Part shown: positions 1-7,996 of the stretch, one piece after another | Layout of the letters: each line of letters begins with the position of its first letter | How positions within the stretch are numbered: position 1 is the first letter of the stretch | Assembly (NCBI GenBank): GCA_044225565.1 | Contig: JBGAIL010000069.1 | Coordinates: 1-22,123 of the forward strand | Reading direction: 5' to 3' | Origin: CAVXAE01 sp044225565 | GTDB taxonomy: Bacteria; Pseudomonadota; Gammaproteobacteria; Steroidobacterales; Steroidobacteraceae | DNA: 22,123 bases | The notes under the pieces: model-generated | Databases searched by the model: none | Seen by the model: the letters and a program-made list of their open reading frames with translations, nothing else | What the model was told of the DNA's origin: nothing | Translations under genes and position numbers: made by a program

Positions 1-2
1 TG

Positions 3-959
3 GAGCCGCGCGACAAAGGCAACGATCTCAATTTCTTCGTCGCGGGCCCGTGGTTCCACGGCCAGAACTGGGGTGCGGGCGATCGGCTCGGGCCGATACG
101 CTGGGACGAGGAGACGGCGCGCCACTGGCGCCAGGACATGCTGCTGCCTTTCCTGGCCCACTATCTGAAGGACGCGCCGGCCCCGAAGCTCGCTCCCGCG
201 GAAGTGTTCAACACCGGCACGCGGCGCTGGGAAAGCTTCACCGCGTGGCCCCAGGTGCCGGGCACTTCACCGCAGAGCCTGTATCTGCAGCCTCGTCAGC
301 AACTGGGTTGGCAGGCGCCGTCGGCGCGCCGCGGCGCCTCGGATACCTACGTTTCGGATCCTGCGAAGCCGGTGCCTTATCAGCAGCGCCCCACGCGCCG
401 CATCTACGACGACGATGCGGGCTACGCTGCGTGGCGCGCCTGGCTGGTGGCCGATCAGCGCTTCGCCGACGGCCGGCCGGACGTGCTGACGTACGTGAGC
501 GAGCCGCTCGCCGATGCAGTAACGGTGCGCGGCACGGTGAGCGCCGACCTGTTCGCCGAGACCACCGGCTCGGACGCCGACTGGGTCGTGAAGCTCATCG
601 ACGTGTTTCCCGACCAGGACGGAGTGGAGCCGGACATGGGCGGCTACCAGTTCATGATCTCGGGGAACGTGCTGCGCGGCCGCTATCGTGAAGGCTTCGA
701 CGTGGCGCGGCCGGTCCAGGCGAACAAGCCGCTGGAGTACCGGTTCAGCCTGCCGCAGGTGAATCACACGTTCGAGCCGGGCCATCGCATCATGGTGCAG
801 GTGCAGAGCACCTGGTTCCCGCTGTACGACCGCAATCCGCAGACGTTCGTGCCCAGCATCATGGACGCGAAGCCTTCGGACTATCGCGCGGCGACGCACC
901 GCATCCACGTGAGCGCGGATCTGCCTTCGCGGGTGGAGGTGCGGGTGGAGGGGAGGTAG
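3..959 (+). CDS. CocE/NonD family (X-Pro dipeptidyl-peptidase-like) hydrolase, C-terminal part
   Basis: The reading frame is open from the left edge of the window, so the gene is partial and its start and nucleophile elbow are missing. What remains is the end of the alpha/beta-hydrolase domain and the jelly-roll C-terminal domain typical of CocE/NonD serine hydrolases. The GPWFHG stretch (bases 45-62) matches the family's catalytic-histidine motif. Family members hydrolyse acyl esters or amides, including alpha-amino-acid esters and side-chain amides of beta-lactams. The jelly-roll part shows family landmarks: DWVVKLIDVFPD, ISGNVLRGRYREGF and FEPGHRIMVQV. It is a relative of the complete CocE/NonD protein at 15777-17726, which has the equivalent FTVKLVDVHPD, LEGILRARYRQG and FLPGHRVRLEV. 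It ends 131 bases before the sigma-factor start and is probably the last gene of an upstream unit. The substrate cannot be told from the sequence. Confidence 0.88.
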   Translation, partial: EPRDKGNDLNFFVAGPWFHGQNWGAGDRLGPIRWDEETARHWRQDMLLPFLAHYLKDAPAPKLAPAEVFNTGTRRWESFTAWPQVPGTSPQSLYLQPRQQLGWQAPSARRGASDTYVSDPAKPVPYQQRPTRRIYDDDAGYAAWRAWLVADQRFADGRPDVLTYVSEPLADAVTVRGTVSADLFAETTGSDADWVVKLIDVFPDQDGVEPDMGGYQFMISGNVLRGRYREGFDVARPVQANKPLEYRFSLPQVNHTFEPGHRIMVQVQSTWFPLYDRNPQTFVPSIMDAKPSDYRAATHRIHVSADLPSRVEVRVEGR

Positions 960-1002
960 TCGCGGGTGCGGCCAGCCGCGTGGGCCCGGCCCTGAATTCC
1001 GC

Positions 1003-1033
1003 GGTATACGATCGGGCCGTCATCCCCTCTTAA
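1003..1033 (+). promoter_or_regulatory. Putative ECF-sigma promoter in front of the sigma-factor gene
   Basis: GGTATACGA (1003-1011), a 15-bp spacer and CTCTTAA (1027-1033), followed by TCCTTC. The same two blocks recur before the TonB receptor at 2670-2699. A copy before the sigma gene and a copy before the receptor gene is the layout expected for an autoregulated FecI-type sigma factor. Assigning the blocks as -35 and -10 elements is inference. Confidence 0.5.
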
Positions 1034-1038
1034 TCCTT

Positions 1039-1060
1039 CCAGGCCCCCTTTCGGGCCTGG
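1039..1060 (+). promoter_or_regulatory. Hairpin in the 5' leader of the sigma-factor gene
   Basis: CCAGGCCC (1039-1046) and GGGCCTGG (1053-1060) form a perfect 8-bp stem with the 6-base loop CCTTTC. It lies just downstream of the presumed promoter and 30 bases before the start codon. No T-run follows, so it is not a classical intrinsic terminator. It may affect mRNA stability or leader read-through. Confidence 0.35.
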
Positions 1061-1090
1061 CATGAAGGGGTGCAGAGGAGCCCGGGGCCC

Positions 1091-1642
1091 GTGAGCGTCC
1101 GAAAGACATGGCGGATCGACCAGCTCTTCGCGGAGAAGGGCGCGGCCGTGCAGTCCTTTTTCCGGCGGCGGCTGCGTGCCCAGTCCAGGGGGGATGCTCC
1201 GGACCTCACGCAGGAGGTCTATTCCCGCATGCTCCAGGCGGGGCGTGCGCGCGCCATCGAAGATCCTGAGGCCTATCTTTTCACCGTGGCCCGGCACCTG
1301 CTCGAGGAGCATGCCGTCGCGGAGCGTCGTCGCTCCCACTGCGTGGATCTCTCCGATCCCGAGGTGGCAGCCGCATTGGCCGTGGATGCGGGAATGGAAC
1401 GACAGATGGACCAGCGCGCGCTGGTCGATGTGCTGCAGGCCAGCTTCGCGAAGCTCTCCCCGCCCTGTCAGGTGGCGGTGACGATGGCCTACGCGGATGG
1501 CCTTTCCTACAGGGAAATCGCCGAGCATCTCGGGGTTTCCAAGCCGATGGTGCAGAAGTACATCGCCCAGGCCATTGCGTATTGCAGGCAGCAGATGCTG
1601 CGCGGAAGGCGGACGGGCGGTCGCAAAGGAGCATGGCCATGA
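1091..1642 (+). CDS. ECF RNA polymerase sigma factor, FecI-type
   Basis: A 183-residue sigma-70 family protein of the extracytoplasmic-function class, the usual size for FecI-like factors. Region 2 spans roughly residues 13-80 (FFRRRL, DLTQEVYSRML, AYLFTVARHLLEEHAVAERRR). Region 4 spans about 118-172 (LSPPCQVAVTMAYADGLSYREIAEHLGVS), ending in a helix-turn-helix. I chose the GTG at 1091 because AGAGGAG (1074-1080) sits 10 bases upstream; an in-frame GTG at 1070 lies ahead of that site and has no good site of its own. The stop overlaps the start of the FecR gene (ATGA at 1639-1642), so the two are translationally coupled. It should direct polymerase to the TonB receptor promoter at 2670 and to its own promoter at 1003 when released by FecR after ligand binding at the receptor. 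It belongs to the iron-starvation/FecI-like group, but the ligand here may be a peptide rather than a siderophore. Confidence 0.93.
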   Translation: MSVRKTWRIDQLFAEKGAAVQSFFRRRLRAQSRGDAPDLTQEVYSRMLQAGRARAIEDPEAYLFTVARHLLEEHAVAERRRSHCVDLSDPEVAAALAVDAGMERQMDQRALVDVLQASFAKLSPPCQVAVTMAYADGLSYREIAEHLGVSKPMVQKYIAQAIAYCRQQMLRGRRTGGRKGAWP

Positions 1643-2657
1643 GCAGTGCGGACGCCAGGATGCAGGCTGCGGTCATCGAGAGGGCGAGCGAGTGGTATGC
1701 GCGGCATCGCGACGGGCAGCTGTCGCCCCAGGAAGCGGATGCGTTCCTGCAATGGCTGCAGGCCTCGCCATTGCATGTTCGCGAATATCTCGCGGCTGCA
1801 TCTCTTTCGGAAAGCCTGGCGGAAGCCGTTTCCGGCTTGCGCCTCGAGAGGCAGCAATCGCTCGAGAGCGCGCGAGCACCGGGCGGCGCGCGAGGCGTGC
1901 GCACATCTCCATTGCTGCATCGATCATTCTGCTCGTGAGCGTCGCCATCGGCATTGCGCTGCGCGCCGACCTGGGGAAGCCGGGTGTTTCGGGTTGGCCG
2001 CGCGCCGTGGAGACGGTGAGTGGCGAGAAACGGACGATCCGTCTCCGCGATGGCAGTGTGATGCACCTCGACGCGGATACGCGCGTTCACGTTCGTTATT
2101 CCGGCGAGCGTCGCCTCATAGAGCTCGATCATGGGCGGGCCATGTTCAGTGTTGCCCGCAACGCAGGCCGTCCGTTCGTCGTCCTGGCCGGTGCTGCGGA
2201 AGTCATGGCCGTCGGCACGCGCTTCGATGTCCATCGGGACGGCTCGCAGGGCGCGGTGACGGTGACGGTGGTCGAAGGCAAGGTCGCGCTGCTGGATCGG
2301 AAGGCACCGATCCGCGATGCCGCGCACGAAGTGAGGCCTTCCTATCTGGTTGCAGGGCAGCAGGCGCAACTCGCTCGCGCCAGCTCCGGGCTGCGCACCT
2401 CGTCCGTCGATGTCCGGCAGGCCACGGCATGGTTGCGGCATGAGCTGGTGTTTTCCGAGCGCCCGCTCGGTGAAGTGGCCGCCGAGTTGAGCCGCTACGG
2501 CGTGCCGATCGAGATCGATGATCGCGCGCTGCGCGAGTATCGCGTCAACGGCGTCTTCGATGCGTACGACTCCGAGTCCTTCGTCGCGTTCCTCGCGCGT
2601 CTCGGCGAGGTCGAGCGCAGTACGGCAGGGATTCGCGTCCGCGCACGCCGGCCGTGA
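1639..2657 (+). pseudogene. FecR-type anti-sigma factor, interrupted by a frameshift
   Basis: The N-terminal cytoplasmic DUF4880 domain (ERASEWYARHRDGQLSPQEA, FLQWLQASPLHVREYL) reads in one frame from the ATG at 1639. That frame ends at a TGA at 1936-1938. The transmembrane helix (HISIAASIILLVSVAIGIAL, about 1900-1965) and the periplasmic FecR domain read in the -1 frame to the stop at 2657. FecR-domain landmarks are VSGEKRTIRLRDGS, VMHLDADTRVHVRYSG, AVGTRFDVH and VVEGKVALL; the end resembles the usual STN-contacting C-terminus (FSERPLGEVAAELSRYG). A missing base, or two extra bases, between roughly 1865 and 1925, where GCGCGCG and GGCGGCGCGCG runs occur, explains the break. Given the unmerged contig join elsewhere, a sequencing error is likely; a true mutation would free the sigma factor from control. 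The ATG at 1639 is preceded by AAAGGAG (1625-1631) at 7 bases and overlaps the sigma stop. Role in the family: an inner-membrane partner that holds the sigma factor and relays the receptor signal. Confidence 0.88.
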
Positions 2658-2669
2658 GGCCGGAAATCC

Positions 2670-2699
2670 GGTATACGAAACCGCGCTCCGCGCTCTTAA
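2670..2699 (+). promoter_or_regulatory. Putative ECF-sigma promoter for the TonB receptor
   Basis: GGTATACGA (2670-2678), a 14-bp spacer and CTCTTAA (2693-2699), then TCCTTC. It duplicates the element before the sigma gene (1003-1033). GGTATACGA to TCCTTC is the same distance in both copies (31 bases start to start). It lies between the FecR stop (2657) and the receptor start (2746). Confidence 0.5.
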
Positions 2700-2745
2700 G
2701 TCCTTCGGGACCACGAGCAATCCTCAAACGAACGGGAGCGAATCG

Positions 2746-5370
2746 ATGATGCGGACCTCTGGAATCTGGCTGGCGGCGATCGCGGGTTTCTCGGCCGTGC
2801 CGGTGCAGGCGCGCGCGCAGGATGCCTCCTCCCTGAGCGTGCCGAAGATGCAGATCGAAGCGCAGCCGGTAGCCACCGCGCTCACCGCGCTTGCCCGGCA
2901 GACGGGGCTTCAGATCATCTACGGCGCCGAGGCGGTGAGAGGGTTGCAGTCCAGAGGATCGCCCGCGGGGCTGTCGGCATCCGAGACGCTGGGCCGGGTC
3001 CTCGAAGGGACCGGCCTGAGGTTCGAGTTCATCAACGATCACACGGTCACGATCCTGATGCCGGGGGAGAGCGCCAGCCGTCGCGTCGGAGACGAAGGCG
3101 CATCGGTCGCCGCAACGCCAGACGTGCGTCTGGCGCAGACGGATGCGGCGTCACCGGCTGCGGACCCGGACCTGCGATCCGCGGATTCCGGGGAAGGCCG
3201 GCTGGAGGAAGTCATCGTCACGGCGACCAAGCGCGCGCAGAACCTGCAGAAGGTGCCCGCGAGCATCGCCGTCGTCGGTGCGGAAGAAATCGATCGTCGC
3301 GGGCTGGTCAGCGCGGAGGACTACCTGCGCGGCATTCCCGGAGTGAGCCAGGTGGCGAACCAGACCGGCTCCGCCATCGTCATCCGCGGCATCGAGACTT
3401 CGCCGCAGGCTCAGAACTTTTCCGCGGGCACCACCGTCGCGACCTATTTCGGCGAGACCCCGACCACCAATTCCGCGGGGCTCGGCGGCGGCTCGAACGT
3501 CGATCTGAAGCTCGTGGATATCGCGCGCATCGAGGTGTTGCGCGGCCCGCAAGGCACCGCTTTCGGCAACTCCTCGCTCGGCGGCGCCGTACGCACCATT
3601 CCGGTGGCGCCGAATCCGGGCCGCGTCGAAGGCAGGCTCGGCGTGGGCTATTCGGTGACGTCGGGCACGGGCGGTGACAACGACATGCTCCAGGCGGTGG
3701 GCAACCTGCCGTTGATCCCGGACAAGGTGGCGATCCGCGCGGTGGCGTATCGTTTCGGGAACAGCGGTTTCTATCGCAATCGCGCAGGATCCGACGAGAC
3801 GTTCCGGTCCGCGCTCGCGGCCTACGGCGCGGAGAGCTTTGCCGTCGACGACGATGAGGTGGGCGCCTCACGGTTCATGGGTGGGCGGCTCTCAGCCCTG
3901 TTCCAGCCGACCGACGCGCTGAAGCTCACCATCAGCTACTTGCGTCAGAAGACCGAGGTCGATGGAGAAGGCAGGGCGGAGACGGGTCTCTACGACCAGT
4001 CGATCGCCCAGGTGAGCCCGCAGCACGTGCGCCGTGGCCGGCACAGCGGCATCTTCGATACGGACATCGAGATCACCAATGCCGTGGCGGAATACGATCT
4101 CGGGTGGGGAAGCCTGCTCGGCACGTTCTCGCACGTCGCGAGCGGGTCGGTCTCGACGGCCTCCACTTCGTCCACGGACCCGACGCCGTTCTCCTCCCTC
4201 GAGGACAGCGATCATCGCGAGAACAGCGGTGAGATCCGCCTGGCGACGCGGCTGCAGGGTGCCTGGAACGTGCTCGCGGGCATCTATGCCGAAGATCTCG
4301 ACGACCGCTATTACAACGACTACTACTGGTTCGGCAGCCCCGAGACCAATATCTTCGGCACCGACATCGATCTCGGAGAGTATCGCGACCGGCGCAATCT
4401 CGAGCAGAAAGCCGCGTTCGCGGAAGTGTCCTGGAAGCTGATGCCACGTCTCACCCTGACGGGAGGCGCGCGCGCGTACGAGTACGACCGTACCGGGCTC
4501 GTCGAATCGACGGGAGCGCTGCTGGGCGATGTGTCCACCTCGCGCGATGCCAAGGCCTCCGGCACGAGCTATCGAGCGAACCTCAGCTACGAGGTGCGCG
4601 ACGATGCAATGGTCTATGCCGGCTGGTCGCAGGGCTTCCGGCTCGGCAAGCCGCAGCCGGGCCTGCCCGCCGGGCTGTGCGACCTGGACGGCGACGGCAT
4701 CGTGGACGGCACGGGCGTTCGCATGGAGGACACGCTGAACACGAAGTCCGATGATCTCGACAGCCTCGAGATCGGCGCCAAGGTGATGCTGCTCGAGCGG
4801 CGGCTCGCTCTCAACGCTGCGGCCTATCGCATCGACTGGACGGGCGTACCGTTTCGCACGCGGGCGCCCTGCGGTCTCGCCTACAACGCGAATGCCGGTG
4901 GCGCCGTTTCCAAAGGAGTGGAGTTCCAGGCGAACGCCTTCCTGACGGAAGCCCTGCGCGTCGACTTCGGCGGCTCCCTGATCGATGCGAAGCTCACCGA
5001 GGACGTGCCCGCTCAGAACGCCTTCTCGGGAGACCGCCTGCCGGGCTCGCCGAAGGTCAACGCGAATCTCGGCCTGCAGTACACGTTTCGGGTCGGCGGC
5101 CGCGCCGCTTCCGTGCGGGCGGATTCGACCTACGTAGGTCGTTTCTATGGCGACCTGCTGCAGTCCGGGGAAACGCGTGCCGGCGGATACGTGAAGGTGG
5201 ACGCCTCGGCGCGCCTCACCATCGACCGGCTCGACGTCGACCTGTACGTGCGCAACCTCACCGACGAAGACACCTACACGTGGCGCAGCCTGCGTCCGTT
5301 CGGGCTGGATTTCTTCGGCTATCGCCTGCAGCCGCGAACGGTCGGCGTACAGCTGATGTACGGGTTCTGA
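2746..5370 (+). CDS. TonB-dependent outer-membrane receptor with STN signalling domain
   Basis: An 874-residue receptor. The ATG at 2746 is chosen because GGGAG (2734-2738) lies 7 bases upstream and a Sec signal peptide follows (about residues 1-25, ending QARAQ). Residues about 35-105 form an STN domain (QPVATALTALARQTGLQIIY, ETLGRVLEGTGLRFEF), the part that contacts a FecR-type anti-sigma and makes the receptor a signal transducer. The TonB box EEVIVTAT is at about residue 154. The plug follows (VPASIAVVGAEEI, YLRGIPGVSQV, IVIRGIE, IEVLRGPQGTAFG, GGAVRTIP). The 22-strand barrel runs to the C-terminus, which ends in a canonical aromatic (QLMYGF). It imports a ligand across the outer membrane using TonB/ExbBD energy and signals its arrival to the sigma/anti-sigma pair just upstream. 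The ligand is unknown; the nearby precursor peptide and peptidases make a peptide plausible. The two genes that follow are close enough (22 and 21 bases between genes) to be one operon. Confidence 0.95.
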   Translation: MMRTSGIWLAAIAGFSAVPVQARAQDASSLSVPKMQIEAQPVATALTALARQTGLQIIYGAEAVRGLQSRGSPAGLSASETLGRVLEGTGLRFEFINDHTVTILMPGESASRRVGDEGASVAATPDVRLAQTDAASPAADPDLRSADSGEGRLEEVIVTATKRAQNLQKVPASIAVVGAEEIDRRGLVSAEDYLRGIPGVSQVANQTGSAIVIRGIETSPQAQNFSAGTTVATYFGETPTTNSAGLGGGSNVDLKLVDIARIEVLRGPQGTAFGNSSLGGAVRTIPVAPNPGRVEGRLGVGYSVTSGTGGDNDMLQAVGNLPLIPDKVAIRAVAYRFGNSGFYRNRAGSDETFRSALAAYGAESFAVDDDEVGASRFMGGRLSALFQPTDALKLTISYLRQKTEVDGEGRAETGLYDQSIAQVSPQHVRRGRHSGIFDTDIEITNAVAEYDLGWGSLLGTFSHVASGSVSTASTSSTDPTPFSSLEDSDHRENSGEIRLATRLQGAWNVLAGIYAEDLDDRYYNDYYWFGSPETNIFGTDIDLGEYRDRRNLEQKAAFAEVSWKLMPRLTLTGGARAYEYDRTGLVESTGALLGDVSTSRDAKASGTSYRANLSYEVRDDAMVYAGWSQGFRLGKPQPGLPAGLCDLDGDGIVDGTGVRMEDTLNTKSDDLDSLEIGAKVMLLERRLALNAAAYRIDWTGVPFRTRAPCGLAYNANAGGAVSKGVEFQANAFLTEALRVDFGGSLIDAKLTEDVPAQNAFSGDRLPGSPKVNANLGLQYTFRVGGRAASVRADSTYVGRFYGDLLQSGETRAGGYVKVDASARLTIDRLDVDLYVRNLTDEDTYTWRSLRPFGLDFFGYRLQPRTVGVQLMYGF

Positions 5371-5392
5371 CGGCGCCGGATCGGAGGCCGAC

Positions 5393-6405
5393 GTGGCGAT
5401 GACGCTGCGGAAACGGCTCGGCGCGGCGTTGGCATCGCTGTTCGCGATGTCGTCGCTGTGCGCCCCGGGTCAGGCCGCACCCCTCGTGGGAAGCCGGGCA
5501 TTGCCCAGCCGGGTCGTTGCGAATCTCTACAGGCTGGGCTCGCATTCCGACAGCGTGTTCCTGGTGACTACTCCGGAGGGGCACTTCCTGATCAACAGCG
5601 GCAGCTCCGATGCGAGTGACGCCGAGGTGAGGCCGCAAACGCTGCGCGCTCAGATGGAAGCGTTGGGTTTCCGGCTCGGAGACGTCAAGGTACTCCTGAC
5701 GAATCATGCTCATGCCGACCACGTCGGAGGACACGCGCAAATCCGTCGTTTGACCGGTGCGCGGGTCGTCGTCATGGAAGGGGACGAGGAGGCCGTGCGG
5801 ACCGGAGTGTCGTCCGACTACGGAATCGNNNNNNNGAGGAGGCCGTGCGGACCGGAGTGTCGTCCGACTACGGAATCGCGGTGCGTTGGGCGCTGCCGTG
5901 CCCGGTCGACGAGATCATTCACGATGGCGGTCATGTCGAGCTCGGCGGCGTCAAGCTGACGGCGTACCGGACGGCTGGGCATACGCGCGGCGCCACGACA
6001 TGGTCGCTCCACCTCGAAGATGGAGGCCGCCAGCTCGATGTCCTGCTGCTCGATTCGACGATGCGATATCCGGGGCGCGAGCTCTTCGAGGGTGATTATC
6101 CCGACCGCCTGCGGGATTACGCCGGGAGTGTGCGTGCCCTGAAGGGGCTGCCGGCCGACATCCTGTTCGATCCGCACGGCGGTGAATGGCGCGGCGGCCC
6201 GGCCATCCTGCGATTCCTTCGATCGAGAGAGGAAGCCCTGATGCGCGAGGCGCAAGTCCAGTTGCGACGCCGGATGGATCCCGTGGAATGGGAGAAGGCG
6301 CACGAGCGTTCCCGCCGCGAATTCCGCGCATGGCTCGCGGATCCGGCGACGCGGGCCGCCTTCCCGGAGATGCAGGTCGTCTCCGGTATCGATCCTTCGA
6401 ATTGA
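5393..6405 (+). CDS. Secreted subclass-B3-like metallo-beta-lactamase fold hydrolase (split by an assembly gap)
   Basis: The gene reads in one frame from 5393 to the gap and in another from 5836 to 6405. Removing the seven N and one of the two identical 43-bp flanks (50 bases) restores one frame of 320 residues. A signal peptide is visible (KRLGAALASLFAMSSLCAPGQA). Zinc ligands after correction are the HAHADH motif at residues 105-110, His180 (TAGHTRGATTW) and His245 (FDPHGGEW). The order and spacing match subclass B3, including the DSTMRYPG segment in place of the DSLSAPG of known B3 enzymes. The usual LLDGG before the first motif is FLINSG here. Such proteins hydrolyse beta-lactams or other periplasmic amide or lactone bonds; actual beta-lactamase activity is not shown. 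The start is GTG at 5393 with GGAGG at 5383-5387 (5 bases); ATG at 5399 (11 bases) is the alternative. It lies 22 bases after the receptor, so they are likely cotranscribed. Confidence 0.88.
5786..5878. repeat. Unmerged contig overlap: 43-bp identical copies around a 7-N gap
   Basis: Bases 5786-5828 and 5836-5878 are identical (43 bp, both starting GAGGAGGCCGTGCGG) and are separated by seven N. Collapsing them restores the reading frame of the metallo-beta-lactamase fold gene, which shows that the duplication is an assembly artefact and not biology. Confidence 0.95.
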
Positions 6406-6426
6406 GTCATTCCGGAGAACGTCGAG

Positions 6427-7716
6427 ATGGTTCCGTACCTCGGGTCGTTGTTCATCCATGCCGCGCTCGCGACGGGCGCGGCGCAGGCGGGCTCTGCTCC
6501 GCCACCGCAGCTGCCGGCTGCCGTGTATCGCGAGCGACGGGCGCGCGTGCTCGATGCCCTGCAAGGCTGCATCGGCATCCTCGCCGCGCAGGGGCAGCCC
6601 ACTGGCGTCACGGAGGAGTTCCGTCAGGACGCGGACTTCTTCTGGATGACGGGTATCGAGGAGCCGCAGGCCTACCTGGTGCTCACGCCGCGATCTGCCT
6701 ACGGCAAAGTGACCCTTTTTCTGAAGCCCCGCGACCCGGAGGCGGAGCGCTGGAGCGGTGTTCGCGAACCCGTCTCGCCGGCGCTCGTGGAGCGCTATGG
6801 TGTGGACAAGGTCCGGCGCGGCACGCCGGAGGTGCTTCTGGAGGCGGCGAGCCTGGGCCACGATTGCGTTGCCATCATCGCACCACCGACGATGGGAGCT
6901 GCGGAGCGAAACGACGCGGAGCTCGGCAATCGGCTCGCGCAGAGAGCGGGGTTGCGCGTGGTGTACAAGCGAGGCCTGCTCGCAGAGCTGAGGTCCGCTC
7001 ATGGCGCGGAGGAAATTGCGCGGATGGAGCGGGCAATCGCCATCACTCGTGCGGGCCACGATGCCGCCGCAAGAGCGACGCGCGCGGGCGCCTCGGAGCG
7101 GGACGTTCAGGCCCGGATGGAATACGCGTTCTTCTCGGCTGGTGCGACGGGGCTCAGTTATCCCTCGATCGTGGGCGCTGGACAGAACGGAAACATCCTG
7201 CACTGGACGAAGAATTCTGGGGTGTTGCAGGAAGGAGATCTGGCCGTCATCGATGCGGCGGCCGAGTACGGCCGCTACGCGGCGGACGTGACCCGGACAT
7301 ATCCGGTGTCGGGGCGATTCACTCCCGAGCAGGCCCGGGTCTACCGCGCGGTCTATCAGGCCCAGGAGGACATCTTCGCGGCGATCAAGCCCGGCGTGAC
7401 GATGGCGGAGCTGCAGCACGTCGCGGAGGAGTCCCTGAGACGCTCCGGCCATCTCGCGCACTTCTTCCACGGCTTCGGGCATTTCGTCGGGCTCGACGTG
7501 CACGATGCAGGCTCGTACGAGAAGCCGCTGCCGGTCGGCGCCATCATCACGGTGGAGCCCGGCGTCTACCTGCCCGATCGGGGTTTTGGCGTGCGCATCG
7601 AAGACGAAGTGCTGATCACGCCCAGGGGCTATCGGCTGCTCACCGGAGGCTTTCCGCGCAAGCTCGAGCAGGTGGAGGCCTGGGTCGCGCGGGAGCGGGC
7701 GAAACCAGCTGAATGA
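6427..7716 (+). CDS. Secreted Xaa-Pro aminopeptidase (peptidase family M24B)
   Basis: 429 residues with the two-domain plan of PepP-like aminopeptidases. The N-terminal creatinase-like domain (about 30-180) contains FRQDADFFWMTGIEEPQAYL. The pita-bread catalytic domain covers about 190-420. The dinuclear metal ligands are all present: Asp276 and Asp287 (VIDAAAEYGRYAADVTRT), His352 (HGFGHFVGLDVHD, with His359 as second histidine), Glu377 (ITVEPGVY) and Glu392 (VRIEDEV). It removes the N-terminal residue of peptides whose second residue is proline. The N-terminus (LGSLFIHAALATGAAQA) looks like a signal peptide, unlike cytoplasmic PepP, so it should act in the periplasm. ATG at 6427 has GGAG at 6414-6417. 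It starts 21 bases after the preceding gene, so it should be coexpressed with the receptor and could trim imported peptides. Confidence 0.93.
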   Translation: MVPYLGSLFIHAALATGAAQAGSAPPPQLPAAVYRERRARVLDALQGCIGILAAQGQPTGVTEEFRQDADFFWMTGIEEPQAYLVLTPRSAYGKVTLFLKPRDPEAERWSGVREPVSPALVERYGVDKVRRGTPEVLLEAASLGHDCVAIIAPPTMGAAERNDAELGNRLAQRAGLRVVYKRGLLAELRSAHGAEEIARMERAIAITRAGHDAAARATRAGASERDVQARMEYAFFSAGATGLSYPSIVGAGQNGNILHWTKNSGVLQEGDLAVIDAAAEYGRYAADVTRTYPVSGRFTPEQARVYRAVYQAQEDIFAAIKPGVTMAELQHVAEESLRRSGHLAHFFHGFGHFVGLDVHDAGSYEKPLPVGAIITVEPGVYLPDRGFGVRIEDEVLITPRGYRLLTGGFPRKLEQVEAWVARERAKPAE

Positions 7717-7996
7717 CGGTCTGCGATATCGGGTGGCGTGGATCTTTCGCAGCTGCGGTTCGCCACGGAGCAGGATAGTCATCGGGCGGGAAAATTCAAA
7801 TGCTCCACGTCGGACACTGACGAGGGCGCTTCAGGGTCTGAAGGTGATTATCCCTGGAAATAAGCTTTGCGACGATCCGGATGTCCCGTTCCCGGGATCT
7901 GCCGGAAGAGGATCGCTTGACCACGCGGGAGACCTTCCTCATCGTCGTTCGCGTCGATGTGTACGGTTCGATCCCAACGCGAGGAAGGAGAATCCA
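7717..7996 (+). promoter_or_regulatory. 280-base leader region in front of the small precursor gene
   Basis: No protein-coding signal is convincing here. It is AT-richer than its surroundings in places (around 7788-7802 and 7845-7868). A TTGACC (7917-7922) with a poor -10 candidate CATCGT (7940-7945, 17-bp spacer) could start transcription about 45 bases before the precursor ATG. TCCCG-TTCC-CGGGA (7884-7897) is a small hairpin. The strong Shine-Dalgarno GAGGAAGGAG is at 7981-7990. No clear intrinsic terminator for the upstream operon is seen. Confidence 0.3.

Noticed and set aside
1039..1060. Hairpin as an intrinsic terminator of the upstream CocE gene
   Set aside because: No T-run follows on either strand and it lies downstream of the presumed sigma-gene promoter, so it is kept only as a leader hairpin.
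1281..2720. Long leftward open frame (479 codons) opposite the sigma/FecR genes
   Set aside because: It is antisense to clearly recognisable sigma and FecR domains, is Arg/Ala/His-rich low-complexity in type, and has no family motif. High GC produces such shadows.
5786..5878. Direct repeat of 43 bp as a real duplication or recombination site
   Set aside because: It flanks a run of N and collapsing it repairs the gene, so it is an assembly overlap.
5818..7782. Long leftward open frame (654 codons) opposite the M24 gene, running through the N gap
   Set aside because: No domain is recognisable, it crosses the assembly artefact, and the opposite strand has complete M24 metal ligands.
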